A stretch of DNA of 59,014 nucleotides, taken from NCBI GenBank assembly GCA_035695105.1, contig DASSEV010000058.1:1-59014 (forward strand), given 5' to 3'. How positions within the stretch are numbered: the stretch's first letter is position 1; each line of letters opens with the position of its first letter. The stretch comes from JAICYJ01 sp035695105. GTDB lineage: Bacteria; Actinomycetota; Thermoleophilia; Gaiellales; JAICJC01. Shown here one piece after another: positions 51,084 to 58,959 of the stretch. Below the pieces are notes generated by a model, which had not been told where the DNA came from, did no database searches, and saw nothing but the letters and a program-made list of their open reading frames with translations. The position numbers and the translations under genes are program-made.

Positions 51084-52109
51084 TCAGCGCCTCCTCGTCG
51101 GTGCCAGTCGGTCGTGGGTGATCGCCTTGCGCACCTCGCCGTATGCTCGCCGCTGTGCGCCGATCTCGTCAAGGCCCAGGTAGGCCGCCCCGAGCACGGG
51201 CGGCGCGTCCAGCACGGACACCCGCGCGGCCGGTGCGGCCGCGTGGACGCCGTCCTCGATGTGGGTGAGCAGGCGCGGGTCGCGGCCGCGGGCGACGCCG
51301 CCGCCGAGCACGACGTCCGCGTCCGTGTGCGTCATGCGCAGGCGCCGCATGGCCGAGACGACCATCGCCACGATCTCGGCGGAAAGCGCGTCGACGATCT
51401 GCTGCGCCGCGGCGTCTCCGGCGGCCGAGGCCCGGAACACGAGCGGCGGGAGCTCCGTCAGACGGTGATGATCGAGCCGGCCCAGGTAGAGCGCCTCCAT
51501 CACCTGCTTCGGCGACGACAGGCCGAAGTAGGCGGGCACCTCCCGCTCGAGCACCGTATGCCGTGCGCGCCGGTCGCGTCCGCGGATGGCCGCGCGCAGC
51601 GCGTGCAGGCCCAGCCAGTCGCCGCCCCCGCCGTCGCCGGAGATCTCGCCGATGGCGGGGTAGCGGACGATCCGACCGGTGGGAGAGACCGCGGAGCAGT
51701 TCAGCCCGGTGCCGCAGACGACGCCGACGCCCCACGGCCGGTCGGTGCCGGCGCGCAGCACCGCGAACGTGTCGTTCCGCAGCAGCAGCCGCTCGCTCCA
51801 CCCGAGCGACCGCATGGTGCGCAGCAGCCGGCGGTCGTCCACCGGCAGGTCGGCCCCGGCCAGGCAGAAGACGGCCACCTCCGCGATCGGTCCCGCGCCC
51901 GGCCGCAGTCCCGCGCCCCGGCAGGCGCGGCCGACGGTCGCGGCGAGCTCGGCGAACGACTGCTCGTGATCGTCGGGCGAGAAGCTGGCCCCGCCCCCGC
52001 GGGCGGCGCCGAGCACGCGGCCGCCGCGGCTGAGCAACACGGCGTCGAGCTTGGAGTTGCCGCCGTCGACGGCGAGGACGGCGGGGGCGCGGGAGTTCCG
52101 GCTAGGCAA
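51084..52109 (-). CDS. BadF/BadG/BcrA/BcrD-family sugar kinase (GlcNAc kinase-like)
   Basis: 341 residues. The ATP-binding phosphate-1 loop is LAVDGGNSKLDAVLLSRGG, phosphate-2 GVGVVCGTGLNCSAVSPTGR, and the substrate segment RYPAIGEISGDGGGGDWLGLHALRAA; the adenosine motif is DVVLGGGVARG. Members include N-acetylglucosamine kinases. The TTG start at 52109 overlaps the deacetylase stop by 8 bp; no better start exists before the conserved core. It likely phosphorylates an amino sugar taken up by the ABC system. Confidence 0.85.
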   Translation of the reverse strand: MPSRNSRAPAVLAVDGGNSKLDAVLLSRGGRVLGAARGGGASFSPDDHEQSFAELAATVGRACRGAGLRPGAGPIAEVAVFCLAGADLPVDDRRLLRTMRSLGWSERLLLRNDTFAVLRAGTDRPWGVGVVCGTGLNCSAVSPTGRIVRYPAIGEISGDGGGGDWLGLHALRAAIRGRDRRARHTVLEREVPAYFGLSSPKQVMEALYLGRLDHHRLTELPPLVFRASAAGDAAAQQIVDALSAEIVAMVVSAMRRLRMTHTDADVVLGGGVARGRDPRLLTHIEDGVHAAAPAARVSVLDAPPVLGAAYLGLDEIGAQRRAYGEVRKAITHDRLAPTRRR

Positions 52110-52698
52110 GCTCGCCCACCCCCACCAGCTCGGCGCCCTCCCCGCGCAGGTGATCGACCAGGTCGCCCACCACCGAGGCGGTCACGTCGGGCCAGCTGTG
52201 CATCAGCACGATCGCCCCGTCGCCGTGGCGGCGCAGGCCGTCGAGGACGGTGACGATCATGTCGGCCGGTGTGCGGTCGGGCTCCCAGTCGGTGGTGTCG
52301 ATGTCCCAGCCGACGTGGCGGTAGCCGGCTCGCTCGATCGCGGCCAGCACGCGGGGATCGTCCGCGCCGGCGCCGTAGGGACAGCGGAACCACGGCCGCG
52401 GGCTGGCGCCGCAGCTGAGCTCGATCATCTCCTCCGCGCCGTGCAGCGAGGCTGCGATGCCCTCGTCGGTCAGCATGTCCATCGGCGCGTGCGACTTCGA
52501 GTGGTTCCCGATGACGTGCCCGGCCTGGGCGATCCGCCGTGCCTGCGCCGGATTGGCCGCGGCCCACCGGCCCTGGATGAAGAAGGTCGCGCGTACCCCG
52601 CGGCGCTCGAGCTCGTCGAGCTGCCGCTCGAGGTTGCCGTGTGCCGCCGGGTGGTCGGGGTGCTCGGTGTCGAATGTGAGGGCGATGCGGCTGCTCAC
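52102..52698 (-). CDS. NodB-type polysaccharide/carbohydrate deacetylase, soluble
   Basis: 198 residues from GTG 52698, which overlaps the SIS-gene stop (GTGA). NodB motifs in order: RIALTFDTEHPDHP (motif 1, catalytic Asp), VIGNHSKSHAPMDM (zinc His pair), PWFRCPYGAG (motif 3), WDIDTTDWEPDRTP (motif 4), GAIVLMHSWPD (motif 5 His). The zinc triad is complete. There is no signal peptide, unlike most cell-wall deacetylases, so it should act on a small cytosolic N-acylated sugar. Confidence 0.88.
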   Translation of the reverse strand: MSSRIALTFDTEHPDHPAAHGNLERQLDELERRGVRATFFIQGRWAAANPAQARRIAQAGHVIGNHSKSHAPMDMLTDEGIAASLHGAEEMIELSCGASPRPWFRCPYGAGADDPRVLAAIERAGYRHVGWDIDTTDWEPDRTPADMIVTVLDGLRRHGDGAIVLMHSWPDVTASVVGDLVDHLRGEGAELVGVGELA

Positions 52699-53723
52699 TC
52701 GCGCGTCGTCACCTTCCCGGCGATCGCGAACTCCCCCGGCGTCAGGCCCCGGGAGCGGGCCAGCCGCCAGGCCAGCAGCTGCGCCGGGATCGTCGCCGCG
52801 GCGGCGGCGAGCCCGTTCTCGAGCGGTCCGACGGCGACCGACTCGCAGCCGTCGGGGGCATCGCCGTCCTGGCTGATCACGAGCACGGCCGCGCCTGCGG
52901 CCGCCAGCTCCTCCGCCAGCCGCAGCTCGAGGTCGCGTGTCCGCGGCTCGGTCGCGACCACCATCACGGCCAGACGCGGCCCGGCCAGCTCGAGCGGCCC
53001 GTGCCGGAACTGCGCAGCCTGCAACGACTCCGCGGGGAAGCGGGCCGCCTCCTTCAGCGTGAGCGCGCCCATCTCGGCCGCCGCCCGCGCGGAGCCGCGC
53101 CCGACCAGGGCGAGCGTGGGGCGCCCGTCGATCCACTCGCAGAGGTGCTCCGCCGTCTGCTCGGGCTCGGCCAGCAGCCGCTCCATCTCGAGCGCCGCCC
53201 GCTCGAACGGCGGGTCGCCGACCAGCCCGTCGAGCACGGCCAGCGCGGCGGCGAACGTCATCGTCGAGGGCCCGTGCTCCTCGCCGGCGCCCGTGTCGAG
53301 CGCGATGTCGGCGGCGCGGGCCAGCGTGTTCTCGCGGCCGTTGGTCACCGCCGCGACCAGCGGCCGCTCTGCCGGCAGGCGCTCGACCAGCTTCACCAGC
53401 TCGGCGCTCTCGCCCGACTGGCTGATGCAGGCGAGCACCCCGGCACGCCGCAGCGCCGCCATGCGGAAATGCAGCAGCTCGGCGGTGTCGAGCATCCAGC
53501 AGTCGACGCCGCGGCCCGCGAGCGTGGTGACCGCCGGGTAGGACGCGTCGTAGGAGCTGCCCATCCCCGTGAAGATGATCGGCTCGGGGCGGTCGATCGC
53601 GCGCCGCAGGTCGGCCACCTGGTCCGCCTGCCGCGTGAGGGTCGCCTCCGCCCTGCGCACAGCGTCCGGCTGGCCGGCGATCTCCTCGATGAATCTGTCA
53701 GGAAACTTTCCTAACGATTTCAC
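52695..53723 (-). CDS. Double-SIS-domain sugar isomerase/deaminase (GlmS C-domain-like)
   Basis: 342 residues. SIS domain 1 has PIIFTGMGSSYDASYPAVTTLAGRGVDCWMLDTAELLHFR and VLACISQSGESAELVKLVERL; domain 2 has PTLALVGRGSARAAAEMGALTLKEAARFPAESLQAAQFRHGPLELAG. This is the isomerase part of glucosamine-6-phosphate synthase without the glutaminase domain, as found in NagB-II or GlmD-like deaminases. It probably turns an amino-sugar phosphate into a ketose phosphate plus ammonia. The GTG at 53723 stands about 14 nt after TAGGGT. Codons 4-9 coincide with a 19-bp operator, explaining their A/T-rich use. Confidence 0.85.
   Translation of the reverse strand: MKSLGKFPDRFIEEIAGQPDAVRRAEATLTRQADQVADLRRAIDRPEPIIFTGMGSSYDASYPAVTTLAGRGVDCWMLDTAELLHFRMAALRRAGVLACISQSGESAELVKLVERLPAERPLVAAVTNGRENTLARAADIALDTGAGEEHGPSTMTFAAALAVLDGLVGDPPFERAALEMERLLAEPEQTAEHLCEWIDGRPTLALVGRGSARAAAEMGALTLKEAARFPAESLQAAQFRHGPLELAGPRLAVMVVATEPRTRDLELRLAEELAAAGAAVLVISQDGDAPDGCESVAVGPLENGLAAAAATIPAQLLAWRLARSRGLTPGEFAIAGKVTTRE
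53697..53715. promoter_or_regulatory. 19-bp ROK-type operator, site 1
   Basis: GTCAGGAAACTTTCCTAAC on the plus strand, an inverted repeat with 8 of 9 half-site positions paired around the central C. Its minus-strand form GTTAGGAAAGTTTCCTGAC matches site 2 (56322) at 15 of 19 positions. It overlaps the start of the SIS gene and lies upstream of the GH4 promoter, so one repressor could control both. Confidence 0.8.
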
Positions 53724-53737
53724 TTCGGCGCCAGGAT

Positions 53738-53747
53738 ACCCTAGGAT
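53738..53747. promoter_or_regulatory. Overlapping divergent -10 elements for the SIS operon and GH4 gene
   Basis: Minus-strand TAGGGT (53738-53743) and plus-strand TAGGAT (53742-53747) share two bases. The GH4 start codon follows the plus element by 9 nt. Only one promoter can be bound at a time. Confidence 0.55.
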
Positions 53748-53756
53748 TGGGACGTT

Positions 53757-55022
53757 GTGAAAGTGGCGGTGATCGGAGGCGGGAGCACCTACACGCCGGA
53801 GCTGATCGAGGGCTTCGGTCTGCGTCGCGACGTGCTCGACGTCGAGGAGCTGGTGCTCCACGACATCGACGAGGAGCGCCTCGAGATCGTCGGCGGCCTC
53901 GCGGAGCGGATCCTGCGCAAGCTGGAGTTCCCGGGCAGGCTGACGCTCACAACCGACCGGGAGCAGGCCGTCACGGGTGCCTCCTTCGTGCTCGTGCAGC
54001 TGCGGGTGGGCGGGCTGCAGGCCCGGCTGCGTGACGAGACCATCCCCGCCCGCTTCGGGCTGATCGGCCAGGAGACCACCGGGCCGGGCGGCTTCGCGAA
54101 GGCGCTTCGAACCGTGCCGGTCGTGCTCGGCATCGCCGAGGACATGGCCCGCCTGGGAGCGGACGGGGCCTGGCTGCTCGACTTCACGAACCCGGCCGGC
54201 CTGGTCACCCAGGCGCTGATCGACCACGACCATCACGCCATCGGCCTCTGCAACATCCCGATCGGATTCCAGCGCTCGCTCGCCAAGCAGCTCGGTGTCG
54301 ACCCGTCGCACGTGCAGCTCGAGCACGTCGGCCTCAACCACCTGTCGTGGGAGCGCAGGGTGCTCGTCGACGGCGTCGACCGGCTTCCCGATCTGATCGA
54401 CACCTACGCCGACCAGCTGGGCGAGGAGGTTGACCTGCCGGGCGGGCTCGTGCGTCTCACGCGCTCGATCCCCTCGTACTACCTGCGCTACTTCTACCTC
54501 ACCGGCGAGGTGCTCGAGAAGCAGCGCACAGCCCGCTCACGCGCCGATGAGGTGATGGAGATCGAGCGCAACCTGCTCGACATGTACCGCGATCCGTCGC
54601 TCGACGAGAAGCCGAAGCTGCTCGAGCAGCGCGGAGGGGCGTTCTACTCCGAGGCCGCGGCGATGCTGCTCGAGTCGCTGCACACCGACCGCGGCGACGT
54701 CCAGGTGGTGAACGTCCGCAACGGCGGCGCGATCCCGAACCTGGCCGATGACGCCGTGGTCGAGGTGGCCTGCCGGATCGACGCGCACGGCGCGACGCCG
54801 CTGCCGGTGGAGCCGCTCGCGCCGGAGATGCTGGGGCTGGTCGAGCAGGTGAAGGCCTACGAGCGGCTCACCGTCGAGGCGGCCGTGACGGGAGACAGGG
54901 ACACGGCCCTGAAGGCGCTGATGGCCAACCCGCTGTCGGCTGACTACCGCGTGGCCGCCCCGCTGCTCGACGCGCTGCTCGAGGAGAACCGCGAGTTCCT
55001 TCCGCGCTTCTTCGGCGAATGA
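53757..55022 (+). CDS. GH4 glycosidase (6-phospho-beta-glucosidase type)
   Basis: 421 residues. The NAD-binding start is KVAVIGGGSTYTPELIEGF. Metal and catalytic residues typical of GH4 are present: FTNPAGLVT, GLCNIPIGFQ (Cys165) and EHVGLNHLSWERRV (His195), with LRVGGLQARLRDE near the active site. GH4 enzymes need NAD, Mn and reductant and work by oxidising C3 of the glycone, usually on 6-phosphoglycosides. The GTG start lies 9 nt after TAGGAT. It diverges from the SIS operon and is linked to it by a shared operator. Confidence 0.92.
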   Translation: MKVAVIGGGSTYTPELIEGFGLRRDVLDVEELVLHDIDEERLEIVGGLAERILRKLEFPGRLTLTTDREQAVTGASFVLVQLRVGGLQARLRDETIPARFGLIGQETTGPGGFAKALRTVPVVLGIAEDMARLGADGAWLLDFTNPAGLVTQALIDHDHHAIGLCNIPIGFQRSLAKQLGVDPSHVQLEHVGLNHLSWERRVLVDGVDRLPDLIDTYADQLGEEVDLPGGLVRLTRSIPSYYLRYFYLTGEVLEKQRTARSRADEVMEIERNLLDMYRDPSLDEKPKLLEQRGGAFYSEAAAMLLESLHTDRGDVQVVNVRNGGAIPNLADDAVVEVACRIDAHGATPLPVEPLAPEMLGLVEQVKAYERLTVEAAVTGDRDTALKALMANPLSADYRVAAPLLDALLEENREFLPRFFGE

Positions 55023-55025
55023 ACC

Positions 55026-56270
55026 TCAGGCGGCCGGCACCGACACCAGCTCGTGCGCGTGCTGCTGCACCTTCGCCAGCGCCGCCACCACGTCCTCGAC
55101 GCCCCGACGCCCAGCCCGGAACACGCACTCGTTGAGGTAGACGGCCTGACGCTCGCCGGCCGCCTCGGCGACCGGGAAGCTCATCCGCGCCGGGTCGAGA
55201 CGGTCCGCATGCTCGACGCACACGGGCAGCCGTGACAGGTGCGGCTGAAACAGGTCGTACCGGCTCATCGGCGGGTACTGCACCTCCGCAGGGATGCCCT
55301 CGGCCTCGAGCGCGTCTGCCACCGTCTCGCACATGGCGCCGCCGAACGCCTCGGGATCGATCCGGATCAGGTAGCGGTAGAAGCTCCAGCGGGTGATGCG
55401 GGGATGGATCGGGTTGATGCGCACGCCCTCGAGGCCGTCCGCGAGCTGCTCGAACAGCCGCGCGCCCTCCTCACGCGCCGCCCGCTGCTGCTCGAAGCGG
55501 TCGAGCTGGCTGCAGAGCAGTGCGCAGTTCAGCTCGCCCAGCCGGTAGTTGGCGCCGAACGTGTATTCCTGGCCTGCCGGATCCTTTGGGCGGCCGCAGT
55601 CGATGATCGAGTGCGCGCGGCGCGCCAGCGCCTCGTCGTTGGTGAGCAGCGAGCCCCCCTCACCCGCGGTGAGGATCTTCGACGACTGGTGGCTGAACGA
55701 CCCGAATGCGCCGATGCAGCCCGCGCCGCGGCCGCCCCACTGCTGGCCGTGCGCGTGCGCGCAGTCCTCGACGATGGCCAGTCCGTGGCGTTCGGCGATC
55801 TCGGTGAGGCGGTTCATGTCGGCCATCTGCTGGCCGAGGTGGACCGGCATGATCGCCCGTGTGGCGGGCGTGATCGCCGCCTCCACCGCATCCGGGTCGA
55901 TCGTCCAGCGCTCCGGTTCGACATCGACGATCACCGGCAGCGCTCCCGCCGCGATCGCGGCGTAGGCGGTGGCGGCGAACGTCAGCGCGGGCACGATCAC
56001 CTCGTCCCCCCAGCCGATGCCGAGCGCCTTCAGGGCCACCTCCATGGTCACGGTGCCGTTGACCATCACCAGGCCATGGGCAGCCCCCTGGTAGGCCGCG
56101 AACCGCGACCCGAACTCGGCTGCCTTCGGGCCTGGCTCCGGCCAGCCACCGATCTGCCCGTGGCGCACGACGTCGGCCACGGCCTCGGCGTCGCGCTCGT
56201 CGATCTCCGGCCAGGCGGGGTACGGATCGGTGCGGACGGGGTCTCCTCCGTGAAGCGCTAGCTGGGTCAT
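55026..56270 (-). CDS. DegT/DnrJ/EryC1/StrS-family aminotransferase
   Basis: 414 residues. The PLP lysine is in FGSFSHQSSKILTAGEGGSLLTN, with GLVMVNGTVTMEVALKALGIGWGDEVIVPALTFAATAYAAIAAGALPVIVDVEP and GLAIVEDCAHAHGQQW upstream. The long N-terminal segment (LALHGGDPVRTDPYPAWPEIDERD) resembles AHBA-synthase-like members. The family transfers an amino group to or from keto-sugars. The ATG has GGGGGAACACG upstream. Its promoter region carries operator site 2, so it belongs to the same regulon, where it could remove an amino group from a 3- or 4-amino sugar. Confidence 0.92.
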   Translation of the reverse strand: MTQLALHGGDPVRTDPYPAWPEIDERDAEAVADVVRHGQIGGWPEPGPKAAEFGSRFAAYQGAAHGLVMVNGTVTMEVALKALGIGWGDEVIVPALTFAATAYAAIAAGALPVIVDVEPERWTIDPDAVEAAITPATRAIMPVHLGQQMADMNRLTEIAERHGLAIVEDCAHAHGQQWGGRGAGCIGAFGSFSHQSSKILTAGEGGSLLTNDEALARRAHSIIDCGRPKDPAGQEYTFGANYRLGELNCALLCSQLDRFEQQRAAREEGARLFEQLADGLEGVRINPIHPRITRWSFYRYLIRIDPEAFGGAMCETVADALEAEGIPAEVQYPPMSRYDLFQPHLSRLPVCVEHADRLDPARMSFPVAEAAGERQAVYLNECVFRAGRRGVEDVVAALAKVQQHAHELVSVPAA

Positions 56271-56321
56271 CGTGTTCCCCCTATCTTGACACTCGTCCGG
56301 GCGGCGGCGTATTTTGCCACT

Positions 56322-56340
56322 GTCAGTAAGGTTTCCTTAC
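56322..56340. promoter_or_regulatory. 19-bp ROK-type operator, site 2
   Basis: GTCAGTAAGGTTTCCTTAC on the plus strand. It contains the perfect inverted repeat AGTAAGG-TTT-CCTTACT when extended by one base. It matches the minus-strand form of site 1 at 15 of 19 positions. It lies between the divergent DegT and ROK genes, 51 bp before the DegT start. Confidence 0.8.
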
Positions 56341-56434
56341 TATAGGCGGTTGAGGAGGGAAGACGACGGCGATCGCAGAGACTCGGTATGCCGCGGGCCA
56401 GCCACGCCTCCTGCGCGCCATCAACGAGCGCGCG

Positions 56435-57565
56435 GTGCTCGACCTGATCCAGCGTGGGGGCGCGACTTCGCGCGCGCAGATCGCCCGCGAGAGCGGCCTC
56501 TCCAAGCCGACCGTCTCGCTCGCGCTGGGCAGCCTGGTCGACGCGGGGCTCGTGCACGAGGTGGGGCGCGCGAGCGGCGGCAAGGGGCCGAGCGCCGTCC
56601 TCTACGAGCTGAACCCACAGGCCGGCTGGGTGGTCGGCATCGACGTCGGCGCGCACTGGCTGCGTGCTGCGGTGGCCGACATCACCGGGAAGATCGTCGC
56701 GCGGCTCGACGAGCGTGCGCGCGCCCGTAGCTCCGAGGCGCTCGTCCGCCAGATCGGCGATGTGGCCCACCGCGTTGCCAGCGAGGCGGGGCTGCGCTGG
56801 CGGCAGATCACCCACGCCACCGTCGGCAGCTCGGGCGTGCTCGACCCGTCCCGCGGCCTGCTGGCGCACGCTCCGAACCTTCCCGGGTGGGGGCGGCAGG
56901 GGCTGGTCGGCGCCATCCGCGAGCAGCTCGGAACGGCCGTCAGCTTCGAGAACGACGTCAACCTGGCCGCGCTCGGCGAGCGGTCGCACGGAGCGGGGCG
57001 GGGTGTCGACAACTTCGCGTTCCTCTGGGTCGGCACCGGCGTCGGCATGGGCATCGTCATCGCCGGCGAGCTCTATCGCGGCGCAGGCGGAGCCGCCGGG
57101 GAGATCGGCTACATGCCGATAGGCACGGGTGACCCATCCGATCCGCGGTTCCGGCGCCGGGGCATGCTCGAGGAGTGGGCCGGCGCGTCGGCCGTCACGG
57201 GTGCGGCTCGTGCCACCGGCCTGCGGCAGGCTGCGAAGGGCATCTTCGCGGCCGCGCGGCGCGGCGATGCGAGGGCCGCCGCCGTCGTCGAGGAGGAGGC
57301 CGGACGGATCGCCGTGGCGATCGCCGGCGTCGCGCCGGTGCTTGACCCCGAGCTGATCGTGCTCGGCGGCGGAATCGGGGGCAACCCCGACCTGCTGCCG
57401 GCCGTCGATCGCCGGCTGCGCGCCATCTCCCCGTTCGCTCCGCGGCTGGCCACGTCACAGCTTGGCGACGAGGCCGTGTTGCACGGCGCGGTCGTGACCG
57501 CGCTCGAGTCAGCCCGCGACCAGCTCTTCACCCGCAAACCACTGTCCCGGACCGCCGTCGTATAG
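56435..57565 (+). CDS. ROK-family transcriptional regulator
   Basis: At least 376 residues from GTG 56435. The helix-turn-helix is VLDLIQRGGATSRAQIARESGLSKPTVSLALGSLVDAGLVHEVG. The sugar-kinase-like fold has GIDVGAHWLRAAVADITG, VSFENDVNLAALGE and GTGVGMGIVIAGELYRGAGGAAGEIGYMPIG. The zinc motif CxCGxxGCxE is replaced by RFRRRGMLEEWAG, and the kinase DxGGT loop is degenerate, so it is a pure regulator. In-frame homologous-looking residues (QPRLLRAINERA) precede the GTG, and a strong GAGGAGGGA site lies at 56352, but no ATG, GTG or TTG follows it in frame. An ACG at 56366 might be the true start. Confidence 0.88.
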   Translation: MLDLIQRGGATSRAQIARESGLSKPTVSLALGSLVDAGLVHEVGRASGGKGPSAVLYELNPQAGWVVGIDVGAHWLRAAVADITGKIVARLDERARARSSEALVRQIGDVAHRVASEAGLRWRQITHATVGSSGVLDPSRGLLAHAPNLPGWGRQGLVGAIREQLGTAVSFENDVNLAALGERSHGAGRGVDNFAFLWVGTGVGMGIVIAGELYRGAGGAAGEIGYMPIGTGDPSDPRFRRRGMLEEWAGASAVTGAARATGLRQAAKGIFAAARRGDARAAAVVEEEAGRIAVAIAGVAPVLDPELIVLGGGIGGNPDLLPAVDRRLRAISPFAPRLATSQLGDEAVLHGAVVTALESARDQLFTRKPLSRTAVV

Positions 57566-57588
57566 GAACCCGTCAGGAGGCCTCACAG

Positions 57589-58959
57589 ATGAGACGAATC
57601 CGATTGCTGACCTTGGGTGCGCTTGTCGCACTCCTGACCGCGGCCGGATGCGGCGGCGGCAGCTCGAACAGCTCGAGCGGCCCTCAGCCCTCGAGCAAGA
57701 TCGACAAGACGCCGGTCACGATCGTCCTGTGGGACATGTGGAGCGGCCGGGAGGCGCAGCCGTTCAAGGATGCGCTGAAGCGGTTCCAGGTGAAGTACCC
57801 GTGGATCACGATCAAGGAGGAGGTGCAGCCGAACGGCAACACCGATACCTTCGATCCGAACCTGGTCAACGCCATCAATGGCGGCAACCCGCCCGACGTG
57901 GCGATGCCGTTCGGTCCTGACTACGTCGGCCAGTACTGCGCCGGCGGGTTGTGGGAGGATCTCTCGCCGTACATGAAGGCCGACGGGCTCAGCATCAACG
58001 ACTTCGCGCCGGCCGCGATCACGTACACGAACGTCAACGGCAACCAGTGCGCGCTGCCCTCGCTGACGGACGCCTACGGCCTCTACTACAACAAGGACAT
58101 GTTCGCCAAGGCCGGCATCACCTCGCCGCCGCAGACGATGGACGAGCTTATGGCCGATGCCAAGAAGCTGACCGTGCGCAATCCGGACGGCTCGATCAAG
58201 GTGGCCGGCTTCGTCCCGCTCGACAACTGGGAGGAGCTCGGCCCCGGCGACCTCGCGAACGCGTGGGGAGCAAAGTGGTTCGACTCGAGCGGCAAGCCGC
58301 AGTTCGCGGAGGATGCGGGCTGGGCGTCGGCCTTCATGTGGCAGCGTCAGCTGATCGACTGGTACGGCTACGACAACATCACGAAGTTCTACGCCGCCAA
58401 CACGAACAACGAGTTCAACCCGAGCAATGCGTTCGAGAACGGCAAGGTGGCGATGATGTTCGACGGCGAGTGGCGGACGGCGTTCATCGCGGACGACAAG
58501 CACCCGCCGCTCAACTACGACACGGCGCCGTTCCCGGCCGGGCCGGGCCATCCCCAGCAGTACGGGCCTGCTCGCGTCGGCGGGACGATCGTCGGCATCC
58601 CGAAGGGCGCGAAGCATCCCGCACAGGCGTGGCTGCTCGTGAAGTTCCTCGCCTCTGACACCACGTACCTCGTTCAGATGGCGAACAGCGTGAACAACGT
58701 GCCGACCACCCCGGCGTCTCAGCAGTCGCCGGATCTGAAGCTGCCTCCGCAGTTCACCACGTTCCTGCACGTCTGGGAGAACCCGAAGTCGGCGTTCGCG
58801 CCGCCGACGACGCCGTCCGGTAACGGCTACGGCAGCCTGGTCGACAACTTCGACGGCCAGTGGCAGGCGGGCAAGATCAGCACTGCCGACCTGCACTCCG
58901 CGCTTCTGAAGCTCGACCAGCAGGTGGCCAACGAGCTCGCCCAGGGGTCGGGCCCGTAG
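57589..58959 (+). CDS. Sugar ABC transporter substrate-binding lipoprotein
   Basis: 456 residues. Lipoprotein signal IRLLTLGALVALLTAAGC with a lipobox Cys near residue 21, then a Ser/Gly linker. The extracellular solute-binding family 1 fold shows VTIVLWDMWSGREAQPFKDALKRFQVKYPWITIKEE, NGGNPPDVAMPF and KVAMMFDGEWRTAFIADD. It probably captures an oligosaccharide or amino-sugar glycoside. The ATG has AGGAGG about 9 nt upstream and lies 23 bp after the ROK gene. Permease genes probably follow beyond the window. Confidence 0.92.
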   Translation: MRRIRLLTLGALVALLTAAGCGGGSSNSSSGPQPSSKIDKTPVTIVLWDMWSGREAQPFKDALKRFQVKYPWITIKEEVQPNGNTDTFDPNLVNAINGGNPPDVAMPFGPDYVGQYCAGGLWEDLSPYMKADGLSINDFAPAAITYTNVNGNQCALPSLTDAYGLYYNKDMFAKAGITSPPQTMDELMADAKKLTVRNPDGSIKVAGFVPLDNWEELGPGDLANAWGAKWFDSSGKPQFAEDAGWASAFMWQRQLIDWYGYDNITKFYAANTNNEFNPSNAFENGKVAMMFDGEWRTAFIADDKHPPLNYDTAPFPAGPGHPQQYGPARVGGTIVGIPKGAKHPAQAWLLVKFLASDTTYLVQMANSVNNVPTTPASQQSPDLKLPPQFTTFLHVWENPKSAFAPPTTPSGNGYGSLVDNFDGQWQAGKISTADLHSALLKLDQQVANELAQGSGP

